The notes below the pieces were generated by a model, which made no database searches, was not told the DNA's origin, and was given only the letters and a program-made list of their open reading frames with translations. A stretch of DNA of 64,000 nucleotides from Microvelia longipes (lineage: Eukaryota; Arthropoda; Insecta; Hemiptera; Veliidae). Within the stretch, counting starts at the first letter, position 1, and each line of letters starts with the position of its first letter. The stretch is taken from NCBI GenBank assembly GCA_018340805.1, contig JACMZG010001913.1:3161963-3225962 (forward strand), read 5' to 3'. Below are positions 21,022 through 32,313 of the stretch, in pieces. Position numbers and translations under genes: made by a program.

Positions 21022-21579
21022 GTAAGCTTAGTTTACATTATTGTTATGAAGAGTGACCCTAGAAGTGTTGCAATAGATGGGGAAATCTAACCATATGCAT
21101 CTGCATTAGTATTCAATCCAAGGACAAAAAAATACATTTCTTATCTTCTCAATTCTTCCTAAAATTATTGCAAAGCATTTAATTTATGAAAATCATAAAC
21201 TAACAAAGCAACTAAGCTTATTTTAAAATTATTTAATACCAATCGTTACTATTTATTTAGTCGGTTCCTCAAGCTTGCAGAGAAAACCATTCAGTTAACT
21301 AACTAGGCAAAGCCGAGGTTGGGAACCAATAGCCTAGATAATAAAAGTGGTCCACGAGCTTCCATGGGTTGGCAACATTGGCCTTGACAATAAAAAACCA
21401 AGATCTGCATTAAACTTTATGTTGAGTCATTTTCAAGGTTCATAATTTGTAAAATAACACAAAAACAAACTCGCATGTTCGCATTTTTGAAAACATCATG
21501 GTATTATATATAACCTTTTAATTCATTTTGTTTAAATTGTTAAAGTAATTTCATATAATAATAATAATGCCTGTTTTAG

Positions 21580-21690
21580 AGCCTTTCGGAACTTCAGGGT
21601 ATTCGCCCTGCGGGAACCACCTCAGGATTTCGCCGACTTTAGCTTTACTTTGAGCATAGTAGATGTGACCCACCCGAGGTGGTTCCCGCA
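21580..21690. repeat. short inverted repeat
   Basis: GCGGGAACCACCTCAGGATT and CCCGAGGTGGTTCCCGCAAC pair over about 17 bases, with a 40-base loop. No further assignment. Confidence 0.5.
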
Positions 21691-22082
21691 ACTTCATATA
21701 AATGAAAATAAAATATCGGTAACTGTAGTTATAGGGAAACCTGATAGGATTTATTTGGTGAGCACTAAGAGCTTTGTAGAAAACTTATAAAAAGCTTAAG
21801 TCCTGATAACATGCTGATGATTCTAATAAAGCTATCAACTTCAAATCAAACAGCTGATCTGTTAAAGGCATAGGAATAAGCTGAGTTATCAAATTGACAG
21901 GAATCTGTTGATTTATCGAACTCACAGGAATCAGCTGATTTATTGATCTTATAGTACTCGACTGAGATACCTGTTGTTTTTTTTTTGTTTTTTTTTTATT
22001 TGGGTGGGTACACTGCTTCGACAACTTAGATCATTATCAGGACCATTCTTCCACCCGTGCAACTCTAATAATTAGACAGTTT

Positions 22083-22085
22083 TAT

Positions 22086-22168
<83 letters not shown>
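22083..22168. repeat. (CA)n(TA)n microsatellite
   Basis: CA run followed by a TA run in the intron between the two RING exons. Confidence 0.95.
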
Positions 22169-22171
<3 letters not shown>

Positions 22172-22555
22172 CATTTTATTTTATTTTTATCTTTTTATAT
22201 TATTATTATTTTTCGTATAAAATTTTTAGAGTCCACTCACCTGCTTGTTAAGACGTCCTTAACAAAAGCAGCATTTTTTTCTTAATCAATAATATTTATA
22301 ACAAAAATATTTATTTATTTTTTTTTACAATTGATACCTGTTGTTAAATATAATTTTATTAGAATTTGTGTTAGTTTTCAATATAATTGCAATATAATTA
22401 ATGATGGAGCACTAATGAGACATTAAAAAATTACTCCAGTTTACTTCATAATCTAACTATATTTCGTATCTACCCTGGATACATATTTATGTTAAATTAA
22501 TAAAAACTAGTAATATTCAAATTATAAGTGCCAGTGGATTTTATACCATAAGGAT

Positions 22556-22733
22556 GTAAATAAAAGTCTATCCACAAATAAATTTCAACCAATGTAATGA
22601 TGACAAAACCGCTAATTTTTCCAAAAAATTAGCTTCTTCTCACCGGCACTGAGGATGACCTGTATTAGGTTGAAAGCCGGTTTTGTCATCATTACATTGG
22701 TTGAAATTTATTTGTGGATAGACTTTTATTTAC
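22556..22733. repeat. foldback element, 56-bp arms, family F
   Basis: GTAAATAAAAGTCTATCCAC at the left is inverted at the right. Between the arms lies CACTGAGGATGACC...GGTTGAAAGCCGG, a motif that recurs near the ends of the foldbacks at 25150, 47924, 48437 and 51970. Target duplication is not clear. Confidence 0.75.
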
Positions 22734-22855
22734 TTCTTTAAAAACTTGCAATGTTTAAAAACTGATTACAGATTATTGAAAACCTGTTGTTAAAGTTTGC
22801 AATCTTTACTCCTTGTCCTTGTGATTATAATGAAATGATTTTGTATATTCTTTAG

Positions 22856-23158
22856 CACTCGCTGGTTTCTCTGAATGTGGGATGGGAGGGAGGAGTCCAT
22901 GTCCAGACCTGCGGTCACCACCTCCACCTGGACTGTTTGAAGTCATATCTTTCCTCTCTACGTAGCCAGCAACGTCTAGCTGCTGACAGAGGAGAGTATG
23001 CATGTCCACTGTGTCGGCAGTTAGCTAACTCTGTGCTACCTCTGCTACCACCCCCAGGACCTGCTAGCGGACCGTGTCCTCCACCTGATGCTACTGATAC
23101 AGAGCTCTTGCAGTCTATATACAACATGTTAAAAGCTGGTCTTCCAAAACTTCCTCAA
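22856..23158 (+). CDS. UBR3: UBR3 exon with second half of the RING
   Basis: The acceptor is TTCTTTAG and the donor is CTCAA/GTATGC; the exon is in phase 0 at both ends. VGWEGGVHVQTCGHHLHLDC and YACPLCRQLANSVLP supply the remaining zinc ligands (C, H, H, C and C-x2-C) of the RING that recruits the E2 enzyme. This is the strongest family evidence in the window, because the wording of these motifs separates UBR3 from other RING proteins. A Pro-rich linker follows. Confidence 0.97.
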
Positions 23159-23368
23159 GTATGCTATCTTTAATTTACTTCAGAGGAAAATTATTGAATT
23201 CACAAAATCCCTGGCCATCAAAACAGACTTAAACTTACTATGGTTATCAGGGCCTATTTTGTTTGTTCTTTCTCGAAATTGTACTGTTCTTTCTGCTTTA
23301 TATGTAGAATAGGCAATAAAATAAATAAAACTCCTTATAAAACATAAAATTTTTTTAGAAGAACTAAC

Positions 23369-24476
23369 CCAGTCCGGTAGCTCAGTGGTAGAGAGCTCGC
23401 CTTTCGACCTGGAGGTTGAGGGTTCAAATCCAGCCGGGGGAGGACCTCAATATGAGATTATCCCTTGTACCGTACACTCGGGAGGTCTTGAATTCATGGC
23501 CGGCCAACCCAGCCAAGGTTTTACGTGGTTTCCTTGGCTACTAATACACAAATGCGGGATTGGATCTAGTTTCATCTGAGACAAGTCTGGATCCACGTTT
23601 CCGTTGTCTCCAGCTCACGAAAAGTTAATGTTCTGCGGGCTGGGGGAGATGAAGGTCGGAAAGATATACTGAGCCTTTGTATGTCCGAAAACTTAGTCAG
23701 TGAAAGTGATGGCGGCGACTCAAGTAACGTAAGTGACTAGGAACAAAGTGCTCGGTTCTTGAAGACAGACGTCTCCTAATGGCACTGCGGAGCTTTGACT
23801 TTCAGGTCAGGGCTATAGAATGAATTTGTACACGCTGACATCTGGGTGCTGGGTTCTTTGTCGGGTGGCGCTGGACTGGCCAGAGCGGTGAGCTCTAGCT
23901 AGAGTATGGTGATGCTAGTGGAACTGATGAGATTGGTGAGACTGGAAGGACGAGGTCAAGTGAGACTAATGTGATCAGAGGAGCTAGTAAGACTAGATGA
24001 AACAAGCACACAGTGAACTAGTAGTCGGCGCTAGCCAGAGCGGTGAGCCTAGCTAGAGTCTGGTGATGCTAGTGGAACTGATGAGATTGGTGAGACTAGA
24101 AGGACGAGGTCAAGTGAGACTAATGTGATCAGAGGAGCTAGTAAGACTAGATGAAACAAGCACACAGTGAACTAGTAGTCGGCGCTAGCCAGAGCGGTGA
24201 GCCTAGCCAGAGTCTAGCTGGTCTAGATGAACTAGGCACACTGTGAACTAGTAGCAGATACTAGCCAGAGCAGTGAGTTTGGATAGTCTGGTTGGGCTGG
24301 ATGAACTAGACACACTGTGAACCGGTTACATGTGCTACCATGTACATAGGGGGTGCTTCCTAGATGGTTGGATGTGCACAAACTCAGGGGTTAATGATGA
24401 GTGAGATTTGAGTGAGGGGAAAACGCTAAACGACCCTACGGGTTAAAGCGTAAAAAAAAAAAAAAAAAAAAAAAAA
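23369..24476 (+). mobile_element. long tRNA-derived SINE with internal repeats and poly(A)
   Basis: The head CCGGTAGCTCAGTGGTAGAG followed by GGTTCAAATCC has good A and B boxes of a tRNA promoter. A body with ACGTGGTTTCCTTGGC follows, then a ~150-bp tandem block (23879-24250). It ends with GAGTGAGATTTGAGT...GGGTTAAAGCGT and 24 adenines. The same tail occurs at 41585-41650. At 1.1 kb it is long for a SINE, which the internal duplication explains. Confidence 0.7.
23879..24260. repeat. ~150-bp tandem repeat inside the SINE, about 2.5 copies
   Basis: CTAGCCAGAGCGGTGAGC(T/C)TAGC and GATGCTAGTGGAACTGATGA recur at 23879, 24028 and 24183. Confidence 0.9.
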
Positions 24477-24779
24477 TTTAATGAATTTAACTATTATTTT
24501 TATTAAAGATGAACAAAATAACAAAATTTAAAGCTGATTGTTGATAATTTGTGGGAGTTATTTGCTGAATATGATACGGAGAAGTATTATCCTTTGGAGC
24601 CAGGGTTGATAATTTACTCTCCTTATCTGCCAGACACAAGGTAATCCATCTTGTGCTATCCAGATAAGCTTAGTTTCATTTCCTATTTTATGTAAAATGT
24701 CTAGAAACCTTGGTTTACTGCAACATGATAGAAATTTATAAGGTGATTCAATTCGATATAAACAAACCAAACACAGTCG

Positions 24780-24901
24780 GAGGTTATAACCTGACTAAAT
24801 TATGAATGACATGTGACGTCATTGCAGGAATCGGTATAGGCGCTGAACATTAAAAATTTACTATTTATTCCTGCAATGACGTCAATTCCGGACTATAACC
24901 T
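24780..24901. repeat. short inverted repeat with GACGTCATTGCAGGAAT arms
   Basis: GGTTATAACC and GACGTCATTGCAGGAATC at the left are inverted as ATTCCTGCAATGACGTCAAT and GACTATAACC at the right. Probably a small MITE. Confidence 0.6.
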
Positions 24902-25149
24902 AACAAGTCAAATAAAAAATTGATTTCATTCATAAAAACCCTCCAATTGAATCTCCTTATAAATTCTATATGCTTGGGTTTACTAAGGGTCGAAAAAAAG
25001 GTAAGATAATTCAGATAATCAGACTGTCCCTAACAAAAATTGACGTTGTCACGAAATTTGAAGAGGATTGCATACGATTTGAATGTCTGACTGTAGGGCC
25101 TTACGATTTTATCCATAATGCTATTTTAATGTTATAAATTATATATTAT

Positions 25150-25956
25150 AATTAAGAAAAATGATAATGAAGACAGCAGTCCAAATTTTATTAGATTTAT
25201 TTATTTCATTTCAGAGCTTTCGCACAAGTGATGCTTGGCATCCTCAGTGAATCTAATAACAAGTAAACCAATTGCAAAAAACAGAAATAAAAAATACATA
25301 CCAAACAAGGCAAAAACAATTCAAAACAAATGCAAGTTGATATTAAAATAATAATTAGCCCAAACTTCTTATACCCACTTGTTGAATCCTATCTCTTTTA
25401 TATATCACATGTTTCTTGTTTTTAAAACAATTTATTCTTTTCTTAATTGTTGTAATGTTTTTATGTTTTACTCATTTTTTTAACATTGATTTTTCTTAAT
25501 ACTTAACTTATCTTTTAAAAATATCATTAGCCCAAAGTTACAATAAGTAATATAGTTACAACACCTCACATGTAAAACAACAGTTAAGAGCATCAAACCA
25601 AAATTTAATATTAAAAAAATGAGTAAAACATAAAAACATTACAACTATTAAGAAAAGAAAAAATTGTTTTAAAAACAAGAAACAGCTGATATAAAAGGGA
25701 TAGGATTCAACAGGTGGGTATAAAAAGTTTGGGCTAATGATTATTTTAATATTAACTTGCATTTGTTTTGAATTGTTTTTTGCCTTGTTTAGTATGTATA
25801 TTTTTATATCTGTTTTTTGTAATTGGTTTATGGTTTTGTTTACTTGTTATTTGATTCACTGAGGATGCCAAGCATCGCTTGTGCAAAAGCTCTGATGAAA
25901 TGAATTAATCTAATAAAACTTGAACTGCTGTCTTCATCGTTACTTTTCCTGATTAA
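25150..25956. mobile_element. foldback element with ~370-bp inverted arms, family F
   Basis: The left arm (GAAGACAGCAGTCCAAATTT ... AAAACAATTTATTC) is the reverse complement of the right arm with scattered changes, around a ~60-base centre. The outer part of each arm carries CACTGAGGATGCCAAGCATC...TGTGC(G/A)AAAGCTC. The 68-codon open stretch inside is a shadow of the repeat. A piece of the same family is at 46890-46950. Confidence 0.8.
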
Positions 25957-26033
25957 GATTGCTCACAGTCCATTAAACTCAATTCTTAAATATATATTCT
26001 AAATTCTAATTAAATTCCAACATGATTTTTCAG

Positions 26034-26331
26034 AACATGACAAATCTAATGGAAGCCATGTCCAAGTCTGTTGATGACATGACCAACGTGACATACGCCA
26101 AGTACTGGCAGAAAGTAACCCCCAAACTGCCGCAATTTTCTCCGCAGCAGTTTGTGTTTATCATGTCAATCGCAAGGACCAACCTGGAGATAGAGGTGGC
26201 TCAGAGGGGCGGCAACTTGGTCACTCTACCCCTAACTCAGGTCCAACCTGATGTTGGTTCTACCAGTATGCCTTCTACCTCCGCCGTAGGAGCCACAACC
26301 AATATCCTAGTTCCTAAGAGATCTGCTATAA
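26034..26331 (+). CDS. UBR3: UBR3 exon
   Basis: The acceptor is TTTTTCAG and the donor is ATAA/GTGAGT. It contains SKSVDDMTNVTYAKYW and the conserved FVFIMSIARTNLEIEVAQRG followed by GNL, matching the FLFMYSVARTNLELE-type helix after the RING in UBR3. A Ser/Thr/Pro-rich loop ends with KRSAI at the start of the next helical domain. It enters in phase 0 and leaves one base. Confidence 0.94.
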
Positions 26332-27590
26332 GTGAGTACTTTTCTTAAAATTCGTAATCGGAGTTTTTTTTTACTCCTTTGTCTCTTATAATGTTAGGGG
26401 GATCCCAAAAATTAAAAATGTTACTGTTCATAGTGGCTAATTTATTTTTTGAAAATTGTACGAAAGTGTGGAAAAATATTTAGTGCTCTAAGTTTCCAGT
26501 GCTGGTTTGATCTGATTCGTGCAAGAGCTCAGTTGTCAGCAGTCTGGCATGCACTACAGTGCATGCCAGATTACAAAAATGTGATTACAATCTGATTACC
26601 AAAATGTGTTTTTCTACTATAACTTTAAAAAGTTAAATTTGAGCATACTATTATATGGATGATTTTTGAATCTGTGTTATATCCTGGACAATTTGATACC
26701 AATATCTCTGAATTTCGGTATTTTTGCCATACAATGTATTAGAAGTGATGAATTCTGGTTTAATTTTACGTTATAGTACTAATTTTATAGTCCTAATTTA
26801 ATTTTTAGGCAATAGTCCTTATGCTAAACGATAGCTAAGGATAAATTACTGGGTTTTGATTATATTGGTATCAAATTGTTTGAAATATGACCCAGTTTCT
26901 GAAATAATTAATAAAAAGAGATAAATGCTCCAATTTAACTTTTTAAATTTACCTTAGGAAAGCGCATTATGGTAATCAGACTACCATACATGCTAGACAA
27001 TTATCAAAGAAATAAATAATGGTGTTTTTGAACTTACTGTGGACTGTGGTGAACTTAGTGGGGGTAGATTGGAATTTTATTGGGATAGCTCTACACAAGT
27101 TGATGTTAATCAAGGTGTGATGTATTTGAAATATACCACCCTGTGTATAGAACTAGATGAAAATCTAATTTAAAACCTGTAATCATTTTAAATTTTTTTG
27201 GGGGCAAAATTTATGAGGGGGTTTGACCCTAAAAGATTATAATAAAATACAACAAAACATTAAAATAAAATCAACGTCTGGAGATAAAATCTTGTATGCA
27301 CCTTGGGAGTAAAATGCTATTTTCCCCCTCACAATTACCTCTCTCGGCTTTGCCTCAGGAGTTAAATACTTTGATTCCCTCGGCTTACACCTTAGGAACA
27401 AACTAACTGCTCAGGGAAATAATATCATTCTTTACTCCCTTGGTGCATAAATAACTATTATTCAATGCAAAGATCTTTTTTTCATTACACTATTTTATTT
27501 GAGATTTTCTTTTGTTTATTATTGTAAATTTATGAGAAATTAAGATTTATATCTACGGTATTTGTTAGATAGATGTTAAACAGGATTGAA
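26332..27590. other. intron without recognised features
   Basis: AT-rich, with no exon-like reading frame. 27345-27420 holds CTCTCGGCTTTGCCTCAGGA, inverse of the GAGGCATAGCCGA phrases at 32590-32680, so a small dispersed repeat is present. Confidence 0.4.
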
Positions 27591-27594
27591 GGAG

Positions 27595-27780
27595 GTCCGT
27601 ATCTAATTAGGTGACCACTGGGAGTAAAGCAGATGTTTTTATTATCTGATGATGGGTAGAGTTGTTCTGAGGATATACCCATATTTTGAGAGCGAGTGAA
27701 GTGAGTCTGAAGTAGGGAGGATCAGTAGAAGTAGCGAATTTGATATGACCAGGAAATGTTCTAAGATACCGTACTTGATT
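27595..27780 (+). repeat. 5S-derived repeat, 5'-truncated copy
   Basis: ATTAGGTGACCACTGGGAGT is the end of the 5S-like segment. It is followed by the family tail GAGCGAGTGAAGTGAGTCTG and GATACCGTACTTGATTTTT. It ends 40 bases before a UBR3 exon. Confidence 0.6.
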
Positions 27781-27819
27781 TTTAAAAAAATTGATTTATT
27801 ATTTTATGTATTTGTTTAG

Positions 27820-28014
27820 GTGCATTACTGCGAGTACTAGGAGTACAAGCTAAAATGCTAGCATGGTATCCCTTGTGGCAGATGTGCTGCCATGGTCTGC
27901 TAACAGAAGACTACAGTGCGAGTCCTAACTCTAACAATGTTCCGTTGTTGTTAGTAGATCCCTCCACGTTACTTATTCAGCTTATTCTCTTATTACCTCT
28001 CAATTTAGATATAG
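27820..28014 (+). CDS. UBR3: UBR3 exon
   Basis: The acceptor is TTGTTTAG and the donor is ATAG/GTGCGT. The exon reads LLRVLGVQAKML, WYPLWQMC, then PLLLVDPSTLLIQLILLLPLNLDI, matching the VLALH / PILYHDVTSLLIQIL region of UBR3. The phases (1 in, 1 out) match both neighbours. A LINE fragment begins immediately inside the next intron. Confidence 0.92.
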
Positions 28015-28057
28015 GTGCGTACAACATCTTTGTTTCTTAAGTTTAACTAATTATTTA

Positions 28058-28201
28058 GACGAGACCGTAGAACATATTCTACTTTGTCCCAAATACAAGA
28101 CAGAACAATCAGAATTATATCAAGAAGTCAAAATCCAAGATATCCAAGACAAGACTGAAAAAAATCAAGACTATGCTCTTCTCAAAGTTAAAAAAATATA
28201 A
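28058..28201 (+). pseudogene. C-terminal end of a LINE ORF2 (EHILLCP motif)
   Basis: DETVEHILLCPKYKTEQSEL, YQEVKIQDIQDKTEKNQDYA and LLKVKKI with a TAA stop is the H-x-L-C-P zinc-knuckle-like end seen in Jockey/R1-type reverse transcriptase proteins. It is 5'-truncated, inserted 44 bases after the UBR3 donor, with a 500-base C/A-rich 3' UTR to about 28740. Confidence 0.7.
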
Positions 28202-28740
28202 TAAATACACTTCAATTCGTAAATAAAATTAACTATTCCCCTTAGCCTAAAAAAATCAAGAAACCAAACCCTAACAACAAAAACCCCCAAACGTAAAAAA
28301 AATATAATGTTAATATAACCTTCACACCCAGGACCCGCGTGTCCGATCAACCTAATTGAGATTTTCTGTGGTTTCCCTCAACTTTACAGGCAAATGCCAG
28401 GTTGATTCATCAAAAGTCAGTCCATAGACTGCTTAGGAAACCCTTTTTGACACTCCTGCAAAATCCCTTTACAATATAAACCTAATCAAAACACCATAAA
28501 AAATATCATCTTTTGCAAATCCTACAAAAAAAAAAATTTAAAATACCCAAACCAAAAAATTGGAAATTATCCTTAACCCAAACAAACCCCCTCACACCCC
28601 AAAAAAATAACCAAATTTCATACCCAAATAAATAAAATAAAAATAAAGAGGCACAAATCACCCCAAATCAATAAATAATATATGGCTCCGGTTTACACAA
28701 AATAATTATTGTGTACTTTTACCAATAAAGAACTTGTTTA
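28202..28740 (+). mobile_element. 3' UTR of the same LINE insertion
   Basis: Unusual A/C-rich composition (CCCAAACGTAAAAAAAATAT, CCAAACAAACCCCCTCACAC) differs sharply from the surrounding AT-rich intron. It runs to AATAAAGAACTTGTTTAAAA, a likely poly(A) junction. Confidence 0.55.
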
Positions 28741-29308
28741 AAAAAAACTAATTATTACAGTCTATCGTTTAGTTAAAAAATCTTGACAGGTCAGTTTAGA
28801 CACCACTGATTCTTAAGAAAAAAATCCCTGCAAGAAGGGAGCGGGAAAAAACTATGTAACAAATCAGGTTATTTTACCTGTATTTTTTTGGCGATGTTTT
28901 TTTACATTTCTTTTGTGTAGTTATATTTTAAAATATTATTTTAAGATTCATTTGAAAGTAGTTTTCAAAACGATGTAATCAAAAGAAGAACCACAAACAA
29001 AGTTAACGATTGCCGGGAAGAAGGTTTTTTCCCTACAGCGGTTATTGTGGTAGGGATTTTTTTTTCTCTTTTTAAGTGAGAGGTTGGCAGCGGCTTCTCT
29101 GATTGGTCAATCCCCAAAATACTTATAACCTTGGGAATTTTTAAACTAAACGATGGACTGTAGTTTTAGTGTATCACGCAAGATTCTATTTTCCATCTAA
29201 AAGTTTTTCCATCTGCTAATTTATTTTAATCCAACTTCATGTTAAAAAAAATGTCCCCCTTTTGATATTTATATATTTATTATTAATTAATTGATGTATC
29301 TGTTACAG

Positions 29309-29476
29309 CTTATTTCACACGGGTAGTGAAGATCTTATATAATCTAATATATTTCCAAGTTGTAGTCCAGTTATCATATAAACTATCTCCACAAGAGAGA
29401 TCTCACTGTAGTAACTTAGAGGGAGAGGCAGAGTTATTGGAACAGGCCTTCGCTCACGTTGTAAGAGCTTTGGAAG
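29309..29476 (+). CDS. UBR3: UBR3 exon
   Basis: The acceptor is TGTTACAG and the donor is GAAG/GTAATG. It encodes YFTRVVKILYNLIYFQVVVQL and ELLEQAFAHVVRALE, which corresponds to the HF-CIVKVLFTLLYTQAL segment of UBR3. It enters in phase 1 and leaves in phase 1. Confidence 0.9.
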
Positions 29477-29731
29477 GTAATGCATTTGTCTCCAGATCTC
29501 ATTTAGTGTGTTTAACATCAGCCTCTAACCCATTTCAGATTCCACTAATACTTGTGAGGCTAGTTGAGAAGGCCCAAGACTAAGCCGCTCAGGAAACGGG
29601 GGAAGGGATGGGCCAGATTTTGATCTGATCCCTTGGTTTTGGGGATCAGATCTCCCTCCCAAAGGAGGGAGATCCCCAAAACCAAGGGGCAAGCCATTTT
29701 TGACGAGTATTAATAAATATAATAAAATATA

Positions 29732-30441
29732 CAGGGTGTGCAAAATAAAACTCCCTTCCCAAAAGGAGGTGGTACTACAGCTCATTTCCAACAAAAACCT
29801 TCATATTAACCATGGTCCGATTCTCAACCGTTTTCCCACAAGGTCAAATTTAATGATCTTTTAAAACTACTTGACTTGCATTCAGAAAATGGCTGATATC
29901 TCAGAAAGTATAAAACCTAGCTTCACAATATTGGATTTGTTGGAAAGCTGAGGCAATTTCCTGTAAGGCAATTGTTGTTATATCCAAAAAGTATGTGTTT
30001 AAGTGTAAAAAATAGGCATAACTCAAAAATATTGACAAAAAATGAAAACTTTTTGACGGTACATTGAAGCTTAATGAGCCAATTTAAGAACCTCTTGTTG
30101 CTAGGAAAACTACCTTGATCACTCCTCTTCAAGGTGACACCCATAATTATACCCATTTGTAGGGCTATTTTTTGAGTTTAAGACTGATATAAACTCAAAA
30201 AGCACCCAAAATTACAAATTTTTGTATTTCTTGTGAGTTAATTTATGGGGTCTTCATTGTCAAACGTTTTTTTAATTAAATTTTTTTAAATAAGGAATTC
30301 ATAAACTATCAAAAAGTGTTATTTATTTTTAATTGGTTATAAAGTAAAATTAAAATTAATTTAATTTTAATTAATACAGTCGTCTGCATAATGCGTTATT
30401 ATGTATTAAATAACACTTTGTTTTCTATTTTGTACACCCTG
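29732..30441. mobile_element. Tc1/mariner-like MITE, 710 bp
   Basis: Ends CAGGGTGTGCAAAATAAAAC and GTTTTCTATTTTGTACACCCTG are terminal inverted repeats preceded by TA, the usual target dinucleotide (right side TT, so mutated). No transposase is seen. Confidence 0.7.
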
Positions 30442-31242
30442 TTTAATAATTATTTAAGATACATAAAAATTGACCAAATCTAAAAAATTTAAGGGTGGGG
30501 GGAGGAGAAAACTCACCAAGAAAAGCAGGAATCAGGTACTGAAGCAAACTGAGGGAAGGGGGTGAAAAAGGAACAACCAGTACCAACAAGAAAGGGAAGG
30601 GGTAAGGACAGTAAGAGGGGTGTATGAAGACTTGCAGGCAAGTAAAGAAAAGAGAGAGGGGATGAATAGAGACAACCCTACTGTAAACCCTACATACTGA
30701 TTGGAAATTTAAGCTAAATTTGAGCTTATAGCTTTTCTTTCCTATTAAAAGCTTGAGTTCTGCTTTTGCTCTCAACTAGAAACTGGAGCAGTCACAAGCT
30801 AACAGTCTATGTTAGCTAGTCCATGCTAACATATTTACTATAGCCAGCTCTTGTGGCATTGTCTGGTGGGTAATTTTTGTGGGTAAAAGTTTAACGCTGT
30901 TAAACCAAAAATAGTCTAAACTTTGTTTAGAATTTGACAAGAAATTAAACTAGTTTACTCTATCTGCATACATACGTTCTCCAGAGTCAGAGAGCAATCG
31001 TAAGACTTTGTTCTTTCAACACTTCATCTTCCTCACTCTACCTCTTTAATGAGCATTTGCAGTTATTCTGTATGACATTAAAAGCTTTCTGTGGTTTCAC
31101 TGCAGAGTCCCAGAGGGAGGGTTGATGTCAGAAAGTATCCTCATCACACAATGTTCCTTAAGTTCTGGTTGCTTCCAAAGCCTGAAATTAAGGGAGACCC
31201 TCATGTTGAAGACCAGCCAACAACATTCATTAGACCTCATAA

Positions 31243-31868
31243 GAACCTGCTCTTATCTCCTCTTGAGAGAACCAGATCTTATCTCCTCTTGAGAGAACTA
31301 GATCTTATCTCCTCTTGAGAGAACCCCAGATCTTATCTCCTCTTGAGAGAACCCCAGATCTTATCTCCTCTTGAGAGAACCAGATCTTATCTTTCTTGAG
31401 AGAACCAGATCTTATCTTTCTGAGAGAACCAGAATCTTATCTCTCTGAGAGAACCTGCTCTTATCTCCTTTTCAGAGAATCAGACTTTATCTCTCTTGAG
31501 AGAACCAGATCTTATCTCCTCTTGAGAGGACTAGATCTTATTTCCTCTTGAGAACCTACTCTTATCTCTTCTTGAGAGGACCAGATCTTATTTCCTCTTG
31601 AGAACCTACTCTTATCTCTTCTTGAGAGAACCAGATCTTATCTCTCTTGAGAGAACCAGATCTTATCTCTTCTTGAGAGAGCCAGATCTTATCTCCTCTT
31701 GAGAGAACCTGCTCTTATCTCTCTTGAGAGAACCAGATCTTATCTCCTCTTGAGAGAACCAGATCTTATCTCCTCTTGAGAGAGCCAGATCTTATCTCTT
31801 CTTAAGAACCTACTCTTATCTCCTTTTCAGAGAATCAGACCTTATCTCCTCTTGAGAAAATGCTCTTA
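31243..31868. repeat. minisatellite, ~26-bp unit, about 24 copies
   Basis: AGAACCAGATCTTATCTCCT + CTTGAG repeats with small indels. It ends 190 bases before a UBR3 exon. Confidence 0.95.
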
Positions 31869-31917
31869 ACTCATTTTGAGGATAAAAAAACATCAGTTGG
31901 TCCAAAAATGACTGTAA

Positions 31918-32022
31918 AAACCAAATGGCCTAGAGTGAGGTTTGAACCTTGGCTACCTACAAGTACCCCAGGTGACCTTGAAAATGCCTGACGCTCTAAC
32001 CGACTGAGCTATCAGTAAACCC
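31918..32022 (-). repeat. tRNA-derived SINE head
   Basis: On the minus strand TGATAGCTCAGTCGGTTAGA + GCGTCAGG is a clean A box. GGTTCAAACCTC 58 bases later is a B box. The sequence between does not form a normal anticodon arm and a long insert is present, so this is a SINE or tRNA pseudogene rather than a tRNA gene. Confidence 0.6.
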
Positions 32023-32057
32023 ATTAAAAATTCTAAGAATTGCATGTTTATGTGCAG

Positions 32058-32313
32058 GTACTGGTGTGTACTGTGATGTAGATGAGAGTATGTTACCTAG
32101 TAGTAGTAATAGTAGTACAAGCCTTAATACAGGCTGTCTGAAGCAAGCGGAGGAGACGCTACGTTCGCTAACTCTTCCCTTCCTCAGGATAGCAGCTCTA
32201 CTCAGGCATCACTTGTACAGTCAACCTTTGCCTGAGATAACAGAGCCTGAGCAGGAGTTCCTTAGACTTATCTATTACTTGGAATTGATCGGCGAAGGAA
32301 TGTCTATACACAG
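32058..32313 (+). CDS. UBR3: UBR3 exon
   Basis: The acceptor is TGTGCAG and the donor is CACAG/GTAATA. After a Ser-rich insert it reads LKQAEETLRSLTLPFLRIAA and LLRHHLYSQPLPE, matching the CLPFLRITSLLQHHLFGEDLP block of UBR3, then EFLRLIYYLELIG. It leaves two bases (phase 2). The next recognisable exon needs phase 0, so at least one exon of roughly 50-60 codons (the W..P...LP.NY..IFQ segment) is missing after it. Confidence 0.93.

Noticed and set aside
23369..23440. Genuine tRNA gene
   Set aside because: A and B boxes are good but the arms do not fold as a full cloverleaf, and a SINE body with poly(A) follows.
30443..30775. 110-codon minus-strand reading frame
   Set aside because: Purine-rich stretch on the + strand yields Phe/Pro/Leu-rich translation; starts at the edge of a mariner-like MITE and shows no motif.
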